Notes: a model not told the origin generated them from the sequence alone. A DNA stretch of 64,000 bases from Algisphaera agarilytica (GCF_014207595.1 NZ_JACHGY010000001.1:310001-374000); one strand, 5' to 3'. Shown: positions 40,018 through 48,648, counted from the first letter of the stretch. Numbers and translations: made by a program.

Positions 40018-40986
40018 ATGGATGACGCGATGATCCAACTCGGGAGCCGGCTGCTGGGCGCGATGGCGGAGCGCCAGGGGCTGCCGCGGCCGGACTGGCA
40101 GCGGGTGCAGATGCGCTGGTGGGCGCTGCCGAGCGAGGCGCAGCCCGCAGCGTGGACGGCGGTGGAGTGGGTCTGGCAGCACACGCTGGCGGCGTCCTGG
40201 GGCGGGGACTTCCGCGTCGTGCAGCAGGGCGAATGCATCATGACGACCGACCTGCCCGAGGAAGAGGCCCAGCGGGCGGTGGCGTTCATGGAGCGGGCCT
40301 TGGCGACCATCGAGCGCTGCGTGACGGGGTTGGGGTTGGACGACTATTCGGATGGCGGGCCGGGGCTGGACGTGGCGGTGGTGTGCCGGGAGGTGGAGGA
40401 CTATCTGGATTACGTGAGCGATGCGCACGAGCCGGACTACGTCGGCGCGGTCAGCGGCGGGATGTGCCTGCACCAGGGCTCGGTGCACGTGGCGGCCCAC
40501 GGCAAGACGGCGGCGACGCTCGAGCCGGTGATGGCCCACGAGCTGGCCCACAGCCGACTCGCGGGGCTGGGTTTGCCCGTGTGGCTGGAGGAAGGGCTGG
40601 TGGTGCACCTCGAAAAAGCCGTCGCGCCCAACGAAGACTTCGCCAACGACCTGCACACCATCGCGCTGCACCGCGCGTTCTGGACGCCGCGTCGGCTGGC
40701 CGATTTTTTCACCGGCGACGCGTTCTGCGGCCCCGACGATGCGCACGGCCTGCCGTATGCCTTGGCGTACCAAATGGTCGGCGAACTCATGCAAGACGAC
40801 ACCACGAAGCTTGCGACGCTGCTCGAAGCCGCGGCGTGGGAAGACCAGGGCATCTCGGCGTGCGAAGCGGTCTACGGCGTCCCCCCCATCGAGCTGATCC
40901 CCCGCTTCATCCGCGATGCTGCCGAGGCAAACGCGGCGGACGAGGCGATCAACGAACCGCCCCATCCCGACGACGACCCAGAGTAA
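40018..40986 (+). CDS. Metalloprotease-like protein with HELAH motif
   Basis: A 322-residue protein starting MDDAMIQLGSRLLG. The zinc motif HELAHSRLAGLGLPVWLEEGLV (HExxH, then the distal glutamate in EEG) near residue 179 is that of gluzincin peptidases. Before it, VHVAAHGKTAATLEPVMA is the expected helix entry. The N-terminal domain (LPRPDWQRVQMRWWALP) and the acidic C-terminus are not recognised. No signal peptide is seen, so it is presumably cytosolic. It is followed after 15 bases by tag, suggesting an operon. Confidence 0.72.
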   Translation: MDDAMIQLGSRLLGAMAERQGLPRPDWQRVQMRWWALPSEAQPAAWTAVEWVWQHTLAASWGGDFRVVQQGECIMTTDLPEEEAQRAVAFMERALATIERCVTGLGLDDYSDGGPGLDVAVVCREVEDYLDYVSDAHEPDYVGAVSGGMCLHQGSVHVAAHGKTAATLEPVMAHELAHSRLAGLGLPVWLEEGLVVHLEKAVAPNEDFANDLHTIALHRAFWTPRRLADFFTGDAFCGPDDAHGLPYALAYQMVGELMQDDTTKLATLLEAAAWEDQGISACEAVYGVPPIELIPRFIRDAAEANAADEAINEPPHPDDDPE

Positions 40987-41001
40987 GACGAGGACCGAAC
41001 C

Positions 41002-41568
41002 ATGCCGCGATGCGAATGGGCCAAGGGCGAGATTTACGAGCAGTACCACGACGAGGAATGGGGTGTGCCCTCGCGGGACGAGCGTCACCTGTTTGAGATG
41101 TTGATCCTCGAAGGGGCCCAGGCGGGGCTGAGCTGGATCACGATCCTGAACAAGCGCGAACACTACCGCAAGGTGTACGACAACTTCGATGTGAAGAAGG
41201 TCGCGCGCTACACCGAGGCGAAGCAGAAGAAGCTGCTGGCCGACCCCGGGATCGTGCGCAACCGGCTGAAGGTCGCCGCGTCGGTGCAGAACGCCAAGGC
41301 ATTCCTCGCGGTGCAGGATGAGTTCGGCAGCTTTGCCGACTACGTCTGGGCATTCGTCGATCACAAGCCCATCCAGAACCGCTTCAAATCCCTGAGCGAA
41401 GTCCCCGCCAAGACCGACATCTCCGACTCACTGTCGAAAGACCTCAAGAAGCGCGGCTTCAAGTTCGTCGGCTCGACGATCATGTACGCCTTCATGCAAT
41501 CCGTCGGCATGGTCAACGACCACGTGATCGATTGCCCCCGGCACCGGGCGTGTGCCGAGCTCGGTTGA
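41002..41568 (+). CDS. tag: DNA-3-methyladenine glycosylase I
   Basis: Tag excises 3-methyladenine from alkylated DNA. The 188-residue product matches end to end: RCEWAKGEIYEQYHDEEWGVP with zinc ligand cysteine and histidine, FEMLILEGAQAGLSWITILNKRE (active-site glutamate and tryptophan), and the C-terminal GSTIMYAFMQSVGMVNDHVIDCPRH supplying the other zinc ligands. Length is normal. It follows the metalloprotease-like gene closely and shares its strand. Confidence 0.95.
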   Translation: MPRCEWAKGEIYEQYHDEEWGVPSRDERHLFEMLILEGAQAGLSWITILNKREHYRKVYDNFDVKKVARYTEAKQKKLLADPGIVRNRLKVAASVQNAKAFLAVQDEFGSFADYVWAFVDHKPIQNRFKSLSEVPAKTDISDSLSKDLKKRGFKFVGSTIMYAFMQSVGMVNDHVIDCPRHRACAELG

Positions 41569-41766
41569 GGTTTTATCGGCCGATCGCTTCAGCGCATGCG
41601 TTCTGCTGTGTGAGCGAATCGTTATCAATGTGAATAACGGGTTGTGGAGTCTCCTGTTCAAAAAAAGGGTTCTCCCTTAGCCGATAGCCATCGTTGGGTG
41701 GGCGTGTCTGCCGCGATGGGCAGCATCGAGCGCGGTGTATAGCCGCGGGCCTTGAGTGTTTCTGTT

Positions 41767-43710
41767 ATGCCAAACGAATCCGAATCGACGCATCCCTCTT
41801 TGGCTCATGGCCGAGGACACGAAGGCGAGATGGACCTTAAACCCAACCGGCTGAAGTTGACCTGGCTGCGGGATATCTGTCGGGAGTATTGCATCCAGAC
41901 CCGGGTGCAAATTCGAGAGCCGCTTGATCAGGTCATGAAGCGTTTCGAACAATCGCCGGAGCTGTTCGGCGTGCTGCTTTACGACGGCGACCGGTTCGTC
42001 GGGCCGTTGGCACGGGCGACGATCTACACCCAGCTCGCCAAGGCGTTCCAGCGTGACCTGTACCTCTACCGCCCCGTCGGCTTGTTTTACGAATACCAGG
42101 CCACCGAGCCCGCGGAGATCCTCTCGGCCGACCTCTCCCTGACCGAGGCGATCGAGCGGGTCATCGAGCGTCCCGCGTCGCGGCGGTACGACCCGGTTGT
42201 CGTCGAATTCGAAGACGGTTCGCTCTGCCTGATCGATGTGCGCGACCTGATCGGCCAGCAGTGCGGCCAACTGACTCACGCCATCAACGAAGTCGAGAAC
42301 CAGCGACGCGAAGCCTACTGGGCCGCCCGTCACGACCGCCTCACCGGGCTGCCCAACCGCAAGTACGCCCTCGAGCGGCTCGAGTCCGCGCAGATCAGCG
42401 AACAGGAACGGGCGTTGCTGTTCCTGGACTTCGACCGCTTCAAACTCATCAACGACAGCCTGGGCCACGACGCGGGCGACGAGCTGTTGGTCTCGATCGC
42501 CCGGCGGATGGAAAACATCCTTGCGCCCTATGAGTCGATCGACCTGCCCGGCGTCAAGGACACCGAAGAGGCTGCGGGTCCGTGCTGCTCGATCGATTCG
42601 CCCAACGCCCGGGTCACGCCGATCCGTCTGGGCGGGGACGAGTTCTTGGTCATCGTCGATCCGATCCGGGACCACGAAGAACCCAAACGGATCGCCGAGG
42701 CGCTCCTGCGCACCATGGGCGAGCCGCACCTGATCAAGCAGCAGTCGGTGACCTCGACGCCCAGCATCGGCGTGACGTGCAGCTCGATCAGCGGGGCCGA
42801 CGCGCACACGCTGATCCGCGACGCGGACACCGCGATGTACCACGCCAAATCGGAGGGCCGCAACTGCTACTGCGTGTTCGAAGCCGCGATGCACGCGGCG
42901 ACCGCGCGCAAGGCCGAGGTCGAGGTCGCGCTGCGGGGGGCGATCCAGAACCGCGAACTCGAGCTGCACTATCAACCGATCATCGAGACCGACACGGGCC
43001 GGCTCAAAGGCTTTGAATCGCTCTGCCGGTGGCACCACGAACAGCTCGGACGCGTCACGCCGGGCGAGTTCATCCCGATCGCCGAAGACGCGGGGCTGAT
43101 CGATCAAGTGGGCCGGCAGTGCCTGGAGCTCGCCGCCGAGCAACTCGCGTCGTGGCGGAGCCAGGGCCTGGTTGACCCGAACCTGTACATCAGTGTGAAC
43201 GTGTCCAAACGTCAACTGCTGGTGCCCGACATGATCGATCACCTGGAACGCGTGATGGCCAACGCGGACCTCCCGTGTTCGTCGATCTGCCTGGAGATCA
43301 CTGAGACGGCACTGGGCGATAACCGCGTGCCCGTCACGCCGATCCTCAAGAAGCTGCGTCGGCTGGGCTACCGGCTGTTCATCGACGACTTCGGCACGGG
43401 CACCTCGTCGCTGACTTCGCTGCACGATGTACCCGCCGACGTCTTGAAGATCGACCGCGGCTTCATCCTGCAGATGCAGCGCGACCTCAGCTACACCGCC
43501 ATCGTCGACGCGGTGATCAACCTGGCCCGCAACCTCAAGATGACCGTGATCGCCGAGGGCATCGAGGAGTCGGCCCAGTTCATGCAGGTCCAGACCCTGG
43601 GCTGTGACGCGGTGCAGGGCTACCTGTTCTCCGCGCCGCTCCCCGCCGACAAGGCCACCGCCCTGCTGGCCGAAGGCAAGACCTTCGCCCCGCAAGACAT
43701 GGCCGCCTGA
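41767..43710 (+). CDS. GGDEF and EAL domain protein
   Basis: A 647-residue cyclic-di-GMP protein. Residues 30-170 form an N-terminal region with two CBS-like halves (MKRFEQSPELFGVLLYDGD and YDPVVVEFEDGSLCLIDVRDL). A short coiled linker leads to a diguanylate cyclase domain (HDRLTGLPNR, then RLGGDEFLVI) and an EAL domain from about residue 390 (LELHYQPIIETD). The EAL triplet reads ESL in GFESLCRWHHE; the catalytic glutamate is kept, and later motifs LEITETAL, IDDFGTG and KIDRGF are intact. A GTG at 41752 is an alternative start. It has no membrane segment. Confidence 0.9.
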   Translation: MPNESESTHPSLAHGRGHEGEMDLKPNRLKLTWLRDICREYCIQTRVQIREPLDQVMKRFEQSPELFGVLLYDGDRFVGPLARATIYTQLAKAFQRDLYLYRPVGLFYEYQATEPAEILSADLSLTEAIERVIERPASRRYDPVVVEFEDGSLCLIDVRDLIGQQCGQLTHAINEVENQRREAYWAARHDRLTGLPNRKYALERLESAQISEQERALLFLDFDRFKLINDSLGHDAGDELLVSIARRMENILAPYESIDLPGVKDTEEAAGPCCSIDSPNARVTPIRLGGDEFLVIVDPIRDHEEPKRIAEALLRTMGEPHLIKQQSVTSTPSIGVTCSSISGADAHTLIRDADTAMYHAKSEGRNCYCVFEAAMHAATARKAEVEVALRGAIQNRELELHYQPIIETDTGRLKGFESLCRWHHEQLGRVTPGEFIPIAEDAGLIDQVGRQCLELAAEQLASWRSQGLVDPNLYISVNVSKRQLLVPDMIDHLERVMANADLPCSSICLEITETALGDNRVPVTPILKKLRRLGYRLFIDDFGTGTSSLTSLHDVPADVLKIDRGFILQMQRDLSYTAIVDAVINLARNLKMTVIAEGIEESAQFMQVQTLGCDAVQGYLFSAPLPADKATALLAEGKTFAPQDMAA

Positions 43711-43802
43711 GCTCGAAAAATCTGAAGCGCTCCTGCAATACGCTTGCCCCTCCCGCGTTGGACCAGCAACAGCCCCCCTTTTTTCCTTCACAGGAGCCTG
43801 CC

Positions 43803-44291
43803 ATGATATTGCGAACTTTGTCCCTGTCTATCGCTGCGCTCGTTGCCCCCGCGTGCCTCGCCGCAGCCCCCCTTTCGGTCTCCGCCGCCTCCCCCGCCGC
43901 CATCACCAGCCCGACCGACGGCCTCGTTGCGATGGCCGAGAAAGGCGACCGGGCCGACAAGCGTGAAGACCACCGCGACCGCCGTGAAGACAAGCGCGAC
44001 CGCGCGGAGGACCGGCGGGACAAGAAGGAAGATGTCCGCGATCGCCGGGAAGACGTGCGCGACAAGCGCGAAGATGTTCGTGACCGGCGCGAAGATCGCC
44101 GGGACGCCCAATCCGACGACGGCAAGCGTGACCGACTCGAAGACCGCCGCGACAAACGCGAAGACGTCCGCGACCGCCGCGAAGATCGGCGGGATGCGCG
44201 AGAAGACAAACGCGACCGTGCGGAAGATCGGCGGGACAAGCGTGAAGACGTCCGTGACCGCCGTGAAGACCGCCGCGACCGCAACGACTGA
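43803..44291 (+). CDS. Exported protein made of RED heptad repeats
   Basis: A 162-residue protein with signal peptide MILRTLSLSIAALVAPACLA continuing to about residue 38. Nearly all of the mature part consists of 7-residue units of the type DRREDVR or DKREDRR, repeated roughly 16 times with one break (DAQSDDGKRD). Such a pattern of alternating acidic and basic residues should form a long charged single alpha-helix. No function is known. The DNA repeats with a 21-base period, which also leaves other frames open. A CAGGAG site precedes the ATG, and a strong terminator follows. Confidence 0.72.
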   Translation: MILRTLSLSIAALVAPACLAAAPLSVSAASPAAITSPTDGLVAMAEKGDRADKREDHRDRREDKRDRAEDRRDKKEDVRDRREDVRDKREDVRDRREDRRDAQSDDGKRDRLEDRRDKREDVRDRREDRRDAREDKRDRAEDRRDKREDVRDRREDRRDRND

Positions 44292-44323
44292 TCACACGTC
44301 GAGAGAAAAGAGTTCCCTTGGTG

Positions 44324-44361
44324 AAGAGCCCGCGCATCCCCCGCGCGGGCTCTTTGCTTTT
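44324..44361 (+). terminator. Intrinsic terminator
   Basis: AAGAGCCCGCGC (44324-44335) pairs with GCGCGGGCTCTT (44343-44354), followed by TGCTTTTGTG. Confidence 0.85.
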
Positions 44362-44373
44362 GTGTATTGTCTT

Positions 44374-44504
44374 GCTCCCTCTCCCGCCGGGAGAGGGTTG
44401 GGGTGAGGGAACACGGAGCGTGAAAACGCCACAAGCGTAATGCGGACTTACGCTCCCCCCCCGACGGGCTTCGCCCGCCACCTCCCCCGAGGGGGGAGGG
44501 GTTT
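44374..44504. repeat. Palindromic repeat pair, family G (copy 1)
   Basis: CTCCCTCTCCCGCCGGGAGA and GGGGTGAGGG at the left, then ACCTCCCCCGAGGGGGGAGG at the right. The left module (CCCTCTCCC, GGGAGAGGG, GGGTGAGGG) recurs at 62472-62589. Confidence 0.75.
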
Positions 44505-44530
44505 CATAAGCACGCCCCGGTCGATTTGAT

Positions 44531-44959
44531 TCAATACCCGGGCGGCAGGCGGTCGTCGTCTTCCTCGTCTTCGAAGTCGTCGCCTCCGGTGGAGCGTGGC
44601 GCGTCGTCGGGGTGTCGGCCGAGTTCCACGGTGATGCGGGAGCGGATGCCGCCACGGCCCTTCCACTCGGTGACGATCTGCATCCAGATCGGGTCCATCG
44701 AACGGTCCAGGTCCTCAGCGATCTTGTTGGTCACCGCTTCGTAGTAGATGCCCTCGTTGCGGAAGCTCTGGTAGTAGAGCTTGAGCGACTTGAGTTCGAT
44801 GCAGGCATCGCGGGGGATGTACTGGAGGATGACCGAGCCGAAGTCGGGGTGGCCGGTCTCGGGGCAGACGCTGGTGAACTCATCGGAGATGTGTTCGATG
44901 ACGAAGGGCCGCCCCGGGTTGGGGTTATCAAAACACTTGAGCAGGTCGCGATCGGGCAT
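44531..44959 (-). CDS. queF: NADPH-dependent 7-cyano-7-deazaguanine reductase
   Basis: QueF reduces preQ0 to preQ1 in queuosine biosynthesis. The 142-residue product is the short, single-domain type. It has FTSVCPETGHPDFG, where the cysteine forms the thioimide with substrate, CIELKSLKLYYQSFRNEGIYYE, the QueF signature near residue 56, and ITVELGRHP. The C-terminal 25 residues are acidic (DDFEDEEDDDR) and extra to the family core. No other queuosine gene is near. A heptamer array lies 9 bases before its start. Confidence 0.94.
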   Translation of the reverse strand: MPDRDLLKCFDNPNPGRPFVIEHISDEFTSVCPETGHPDFGSVILQYIPRDACIELKSLKLYYQSFRNEGIYYEAVTNKIAEDLDRSMDPIWMQIVTEWKGRGGIRSRITVELGRHPDDAPRSTGGDDFEDEEDDDRLPPGY

Positions 44960-44968
44960 GGCGGGGAA

Positions 44969-44998
44969 GGGGTTGGGGGCTTAGGGGTTGGGAGTTAG
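44969..44998. repeat. Heptamer array upstream of queF
   Basis: About four units such as GGGGTTG, GGGGCTT, AGGGGTT and GGGAGTT on the plus strand; C/A-rich in the queF sense. Confidence 0.8.
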
Positions 44999-45083
44999 GT
45001 GGGGCGATCGGGGTCGCCTCGGGCAGTTCGAAAGTCTACCGCAAGTCCGTGCGGTGGATAAAGCATAGGCCAGGACTCCCCTA

Positions 45084-45167
45084 CTCACCCCTCACTCCTC
45101 AATCCTCACCCCTCAATCCCAAATCCCAAATCCCAAATCCCAAATCCCAAATCCCAAATCCCAAATC
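45084..45167. repeat. Heptamer array upstream of gatC, 12 units
   Basis: Twelve 7-base units in phase: five variants of CTCAATC (including CTCACCC and CTCACTC), followed by seven perfect CCAAATC. It ends 22 bases before the gatC ATG. This is the longest and most regular array in the window. Confidence 0.95.
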
Positions 45168-45189
45168 CGCCCAATGGTATGATTTCCCC

Positions 45190-45498
45190 ATGAGCCAACC
45201 CATCACCGAAGACGACGTCCGCCAGGTCGCCAAGCTCAGCCGGCTGGCGTTGTCGGACGACGATATCAAGCACTTCACCGGCCAGCTCGCCGCGGTCCTG
45301 GATTACGTCGGCAAGCTCAACGAGCTGGACGTCGAGGGCGTCGAGCCGTTGTTCCACCCCTCGGACCACCACAGCGTGACCCGGGAAGACATCGAGCAGC
45401 CCGGCCTTGCCCCCGACGACGCCCTGGCCAACGCCCCCGCCCGGCAGGACAACTTCTTCAAAGTGCCCAAGGTCCTGGGCGACGGCGGCGGGGCCTGA
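45190..45498 (+). CDS. gatC: Aspartyl/glutamyl-tRNA amidotransferase subunit C
   Basis: GatC is the small subunit of the amidotransferase that converts misacylated Glu-tRNA(Gln) or Asp-tRNA(Asn). The 102-residue product has the GatC pattern ITEDDVRQVAKLSRLALSDDDI at the N-terminus, LAAVLDYVGKLNELDVEGVEPL in the middle and ALANAPARQDNFFKVPKVL at the end. The ATG at 45190 is chosen because the family begins a few residues before this pattern and the upstream sequence is repeat. gatA and gatB are not in the window. Confidence 0.93.
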   Translation: MSQPITEDDVRQVAKLSRLALSDDDIKHFTGQLAAVLDYVGKLNELDVEGVEPLFHPSDHHSVTREDIEQPGLAPDDALANAPARQDNFFKVPKVLGDGGGA

Positions 45499-45501
45499 TT
45501 C

Positions 45502-45567
45502 CGTAGGGTGGGCACCGCCCACCCGATGGCTGGACACACGTTCGCGGTGGGCACTGCCCACCCTACG
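45502..45567. repeat. REP-like paired palindrome, family A (gatC-glk spacer)
   Basis: CGTAGGGTGGGCACCGCCCA and GGTGGGCACTGCCCACCCTA arms, 3 bases after the gatC stop. Same architecture as the two pairs around the RAYT gene. Confidence 0.88.
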
Positions 45568-45582
45568 CAAGAGACTTGATCT

Positions 45583-46542
45583 ATGGCTCATGAAACGCCC
45601 CCCACCCTGGGCATCGATCTCGGGGGAACCAACATCCAGTGCGGCGTCGTAATCGACGGCAAAGTTAAAGAACGCGACGACACCAAAACCAAAGCGGCCG
45701 AGGGTTCGGACGCGGTGATCCAACGCCTCGTCAAACTCTGCGACAAGGTGCTCGAACAGGCCTCGCTCAAACGCAAGGACCTCGGAGCGATCGGCATCGG
45801 TGCGCCGGGCGCGATCAACATCAAGAAGGGCCAGGTGATCCAGGCCGTCAACCTCGGGTGGAACGACTTCCCGCTGCGTGACGTTCTGAGCAAAGAGCTG
45901 GGTGTGCCGGTTGTGGTGGACAACGATGTGAACGTCGGCGCGTGGGGCGAGCACCAGGCGGGCGCGGGGCGCGGGTTCGATGACCTGTTCGCGGTGTTCG
46001 TCGGCACGGGCATCGGCGGCGGACTGATCCTGGACAACAAGATCTATCACGGCGCGAAACACACCGCGGGCGAGATCGGGCACACGCTGCTTCGCGCGGA
46101 TGCTGGCATCGGTCGGCGCAGCGTCGAGGACCTCGCCAGCCGAACCAACATCGTGAACCTGCTCAAGCAGCTCATCGCCAGCGGGCGCGAGTCGGTGATC
46201 CCCGAACTGGTGGACGGCGACCTATCGCGTGTGCGGTCGAAGGTGCTCGGCCAAGCGATTAAACAGGAAGACCCGCTGACCATGGAAGTCGTCCACCGCG
46301 CCGCGACTTACGTGGGCATCTCGATCGCCAACACGGTGACGCTGCTGAGCCTGCCCTGCGTGGTGATGGGCGGCGGAGCGACCGAGGCGATGGGCAAGAC
46401 CTGGATGAAGTGGATCCGCGAGGCGTTTGAGGCCTACGTCTTCCCCGAAGAAATGAAATCGTGCAAGATCGTGGCCAGCGAGCTGGGCGACGACGCGGGC
46501 CTGCTCGGGGCCGGAATTCTGGCCCAAAACGCCATTCCGTGA
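45583..46542 (+). CDS. glk: ROK-family glucokinase
   Basis: Phosphorylates glucose (or a related hexose) with ATP. The 319-residue product has the ROK signatures: LGIDLGGTNIQCGVV near residue 9, IGIGAPGAINIKKG, VVDNDVNVGAWGE, FVGTGIGGGLILDNKIYHGAKHTAGEIGH with the conserved histidine and glutamate, and VVMGGGATEAMG at the end. The usual CxCGxxGCxE zinc motif is not present; in its place is DAGIGRRSVEDLAS. Substrate could therefore be other than glucose. It follows gatC after a family A repeat. Confidence 0.87.
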   Translation: MAHETPPTLGIDLGGTNIQCGVVIDGKVKERDDTKTKAAEGSDAVIQRLVKLCDKVLEQASLKRKDLGAIGIGAPGAINIKKGQVIQAVNLGWNDFPLRDVLSKELGVPVVVDNDVNVGAWGEHQAGAGRGFDDLFAVFVGTGIGGGLILDNKIYHGAKHTAGEIGHTLLRADAGIGRRSVEDLASRTNIVNLLKQLIASGRESVIPELVDGDLSRVRSKVLGQAIKQEDPLTMEVVHRAATYVGISIANTVTLLSLPCVVMGGGATEAMGKTWMKWIREAFEAYVFPEEMKSCKIVASELGDDAGLLGAGILAQNAIP

Positions 46543-46961
46543 TTTACATCACTCACAAAACGGGAAAAAATGCGAAAAAAAGTCGCGCCAAGCGTCCGAT
46601 AGCCAGAAATTAGGCTTCCGTAAACGCTTGCGGGCGCGTAAAATGTAAAGATAGGATGACCTTAATCCTTGATTATCTTTTTCTCATCGAATAAAAATTG
46701 ATGAGACTCTGCGATCAGAGGCGATAAATTAGGTAATAAAACTGCTTTCTCCCCTCCGCCCCGTTGTCGCTTATGCGGCAGCGGGGTTTTCTCTTAGGTC
46801 AATCCCCTCCACGCATCGGCTTCATCTGGCCACAAGGGATAAATCGTACGGCCTTGGTGCGACATAAACCCTTGATATGCAACGACCAGCGCATTGTCAT
46901 ACACTGGCGCCGCCACGCGCTGGGAGCGTGGTCCCGCCCCCCGATCCTCCCCGAGATTGCC
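46543..46961. other. AT-rich spacer with terminator, candidate small RNA
   Basis: The first 200 bases are AT-rich for this genome and hold no gene. The hairpin at 46759-46795 ends some transcript. Candidate transcript: roughly 46640-46795. The rest, 46796-46961, is the upstream region of pntAA and translates without family residues. Confidence 0.45.
46759..46795 (+). terminator. Intrinsic terminator between glk and pntAA
   Basis: CCCCGTTGTCGC (46759-46770) pairs with GCGGCAGCGGGG (46775-46786) around TTAT, followed by TTTTCTCTT. It is 217 bases after the glk stop. Confidence 0.88.
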
Positions 46962-48164
46962 ATGCTTGTCTTTGCCCCGTTGCCGCGTGACGCCGACGAA
47001 ACCCGCACCCCGCTGACGCCCAGTGTGGTTAAGAAATTGGTCGGAGAGGGCCTGGACGTGACGGTGGAGCCGGGCCTCGGTGCTAAAAGTTTTATCTCTG
47101 ACCAGGACTTCACCGACGCCGGGGCGACCCTCGCGGGCCCAGGCCACCACGCCTGGGAGGACGCCGACATCGTGGTCAAGGTCGATGCGCCAACGCCCGA
47201 GCAGGTCGGCCGGATGCGTGAAGGCGCGGCGGTGGTGGGTTTGTTGTCGCCGACGTTGGAACACGACGTGGTCCGCGCCGCGGTCGGCGCGAAGGTGTCG
47301 GCCGTGTCGCTGGAGTTTGTTCCACGCACCAGCCGGGCGCAGTCGATGGATGTGCTCTCCAGCCAGGCCAACCTCGCGGGTTACAAAGCGGTGCTGCTGG
47401 GGGCGAATCATTGCCCGAAGCTGATGCCGATGATGATCACCGCGGCGGGCACGCTGAGCCCGGGACGCGTGATGGTCGTGGGCGTAGGCGTGGCGGGCCT
47501 GCAGGCGATCGCGACGGCCAAGCGCTTAGGCGCGATCGTCGAAGCGTATGACGTCCGCCCCGCCACCAAAGAACAAGTCTTGTCGCTCGGTGCACGCTTC
47601 ATCGAGTTACCCAACGCCGGCGGCGGTGAGACCGAAGGCGGCTACGCCAAAGAACAGACCGACGAAGAACGCGCCCAGCAGGCCGAGCTCATGGCCAAGC
47701 ACGTGACCGGGTCGGACGTCGTGGTCACCACCGCCGCGGTCTTCGGCAAAGCGCCGCCGGTGCTGATCCCCGCCGACGTCGTCGCCGACATGAAGCCCGG
47801 CAGCGTCATCGTTGACCTCGCCGCCAACGAGGCCCACGGCCGAGGCAACTGCGAACTCACTCAGCCCGGCCAGATCATCACCACCGACAACCAGGTCACC
47901 ATCGTCGGCACGACCAACCTGCCCGGCACGCTCCCGGTCCACGCCAGCAGCGTCTTCGCCAACAACGTGTGGGCCCTGCTCGAAACCATGATCGAGCAAC
48001 CCGAAGTCGACGAAGAATCCAACGCCGCGCCCAAGCAACCCTCGCTGAAGATCGACCTGGACGACGACATCCACGTCGGCGCCCTCATCACCCACGCCGG
48101 CCAGATCGTCAACGACCTGGTCAAAGACATGATCGATCCCGCTCCGGAACAAACAAGCGACTAA
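46962..48164 (+). CDS. pntAA: NAD(P) transhydrogenase subunit alpha part 1
   Basis: The soluble NAD(H)-binding domain I of proton-translocating transhydrogenase, which makes NADPH from NADH at the expense of proton-motive force. The 400-residue product starts MLVFAPLPRDADETRTPLTP and shows SVVGLLSPT-like VVGLLSPTLEHDVV, RTSRAQSMDVLSSQANLAGYKAVLLGA, the NAD Rossmann motif VVGVGVAGLQAIATAKRLGA and VIVDLAANEAHGRGNCELT. The upstream extension to 46764 is rejected since it crosses a terminator. It heads a three-gene unit with pntAB and pntB. Confidence 0.94.
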   Translation: MLVFAPLPRDADETRTPLTPSVVKKLVGEGLDVTVEPGLGAKSFISDQDFTDAGATLAGPGHHAWEDADIVVKVDAPTPEQVGRMREGAAVVGLLSPTLEHDVVRAAVGAKVSAVSLEFVPRTSRAQSMDVLSSQANLAGYKAVLLGANHCPKLMPMMITAAGTLSPGRVMVVGVGVAGLQAIATAKRLGAIVEAYDVRPATKEQVLSLGARFIELPNAGGGETEGGYAKEQTDEERAQQAELMAKHVTGSDVVVTTAAVFGKAPPVLIPADVVADMKPGSVIVDLAANEAHGRGNCELTQPGQIITTDNQVTIVGTTNLPGTLPVHASSVFANNVWALLETMIEQPEVDEESNAAPKQPSLKIDLDDDIHVGALITHAGQIVNDLVKDMIDPAPEQTSD

Positions 48165-48175
48165 CCCCCGCTCGC

Positions 48176-48203
48176 TCCGAAATCCGAAATCACCAATCCG
48201 AAA
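48176..48203. repeat. Heptamer array upstream of pntAB
   Basis: Four units, three of them TCCGAAA and one TCACCAA, ending 24 bases before the pntAB ATG. Confidence 0.88.
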
Positions 48204-48227
48204 TCCCTTTACCCTCGAGCCCCCACC

Positions 48228-48548
48228 ATGCTCACCCACCTCACCCTCGCCGCGACCTACCCGCCCAGCGCCTTTGTCATCGGCATCGTCGTCTTCGTCC
48301 TGGCCGTGTTCATCGGCTTCGAGCTGATCTCCAAGGTGCCCTCCCGCCTGCACACCCCGCTGATGTCCGGCAGCAACGCGATCTCGGGTATCACCATCGT
48401 CGGGGCCCTGCTCTGCAGCTACTCCGGCAGCGTGTTCGGGGTCATGCTCGCGTTCCTGGGCATCGTCTTCGCCACCACCAACGTCGTCGGCGGCTACCTC
48501 GTCACCGACCGCATGCTCAAGATGTTCCAGCACAAAGAAGACAAGTAA
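48228..48548 (+). CDS. pntAB: NAD(P) transhydrogenase subunit alpha part 2
   Basis: The membrane part of the alpha subunit in organisms where PntA is split. The 106-residue product has three hydrophobic helices (FVIGIVVFVLAVFIGFELI, ISGITIVGALLCSYSG, VMLAFLGIVFATTNVVGGYLV) and the family motif VPSRLHTPLMSGSNAISGI. The end FLVTDRML-like YLVTDRMLKMFQHKED matches the family. It is 63 bases after pntAA and 100 bases before pntB; both spacers carry repeats. Confidence 0.94.
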   Translation: MLTHLTLAATYPPSAFVIGIVVFVLAVFIGFELISKVPSRLHTPLMSGSNAISGITIVGALLCSYSGSVFGVMLAFLGIVFATTNVVGGYLVTDRMLKMFQHKEDK

Positions 48549-48558
48549 CCCAAACCCC

Positions 48559-48635
48559 GTTTAGCCGGCGATCGCAGATCGCCGCTCGCCCCACGCACTC
48601 CCTCCACCCGCGGATCACCCATCCGCCGCTAAACG
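48559..48635. repeat. Paired inverted repeat, family H
   Basis: CGTTTAGCCGGCGATCGCAG continuing ATCGCCG at the left and ATCCGCCGCTAAACG at the right form an outer inverted repeat with an inner palindrome in the left arm. Related to 4398-4425. Confidence 0.78.
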
Positions 48636-48648
48636 ACCAAGGCCCCCC

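Noticed and set aside
43903-44655. Long antisense open frames over the RED-repeat gene
   Set aside because: They result from the 21-base repeat and high GC; no start region or family resemblance.
45084-45167. Heptamer array considered as a CRISPR
   Set aside because: Units are 7 bases with no spacers and no cas genes in the window.
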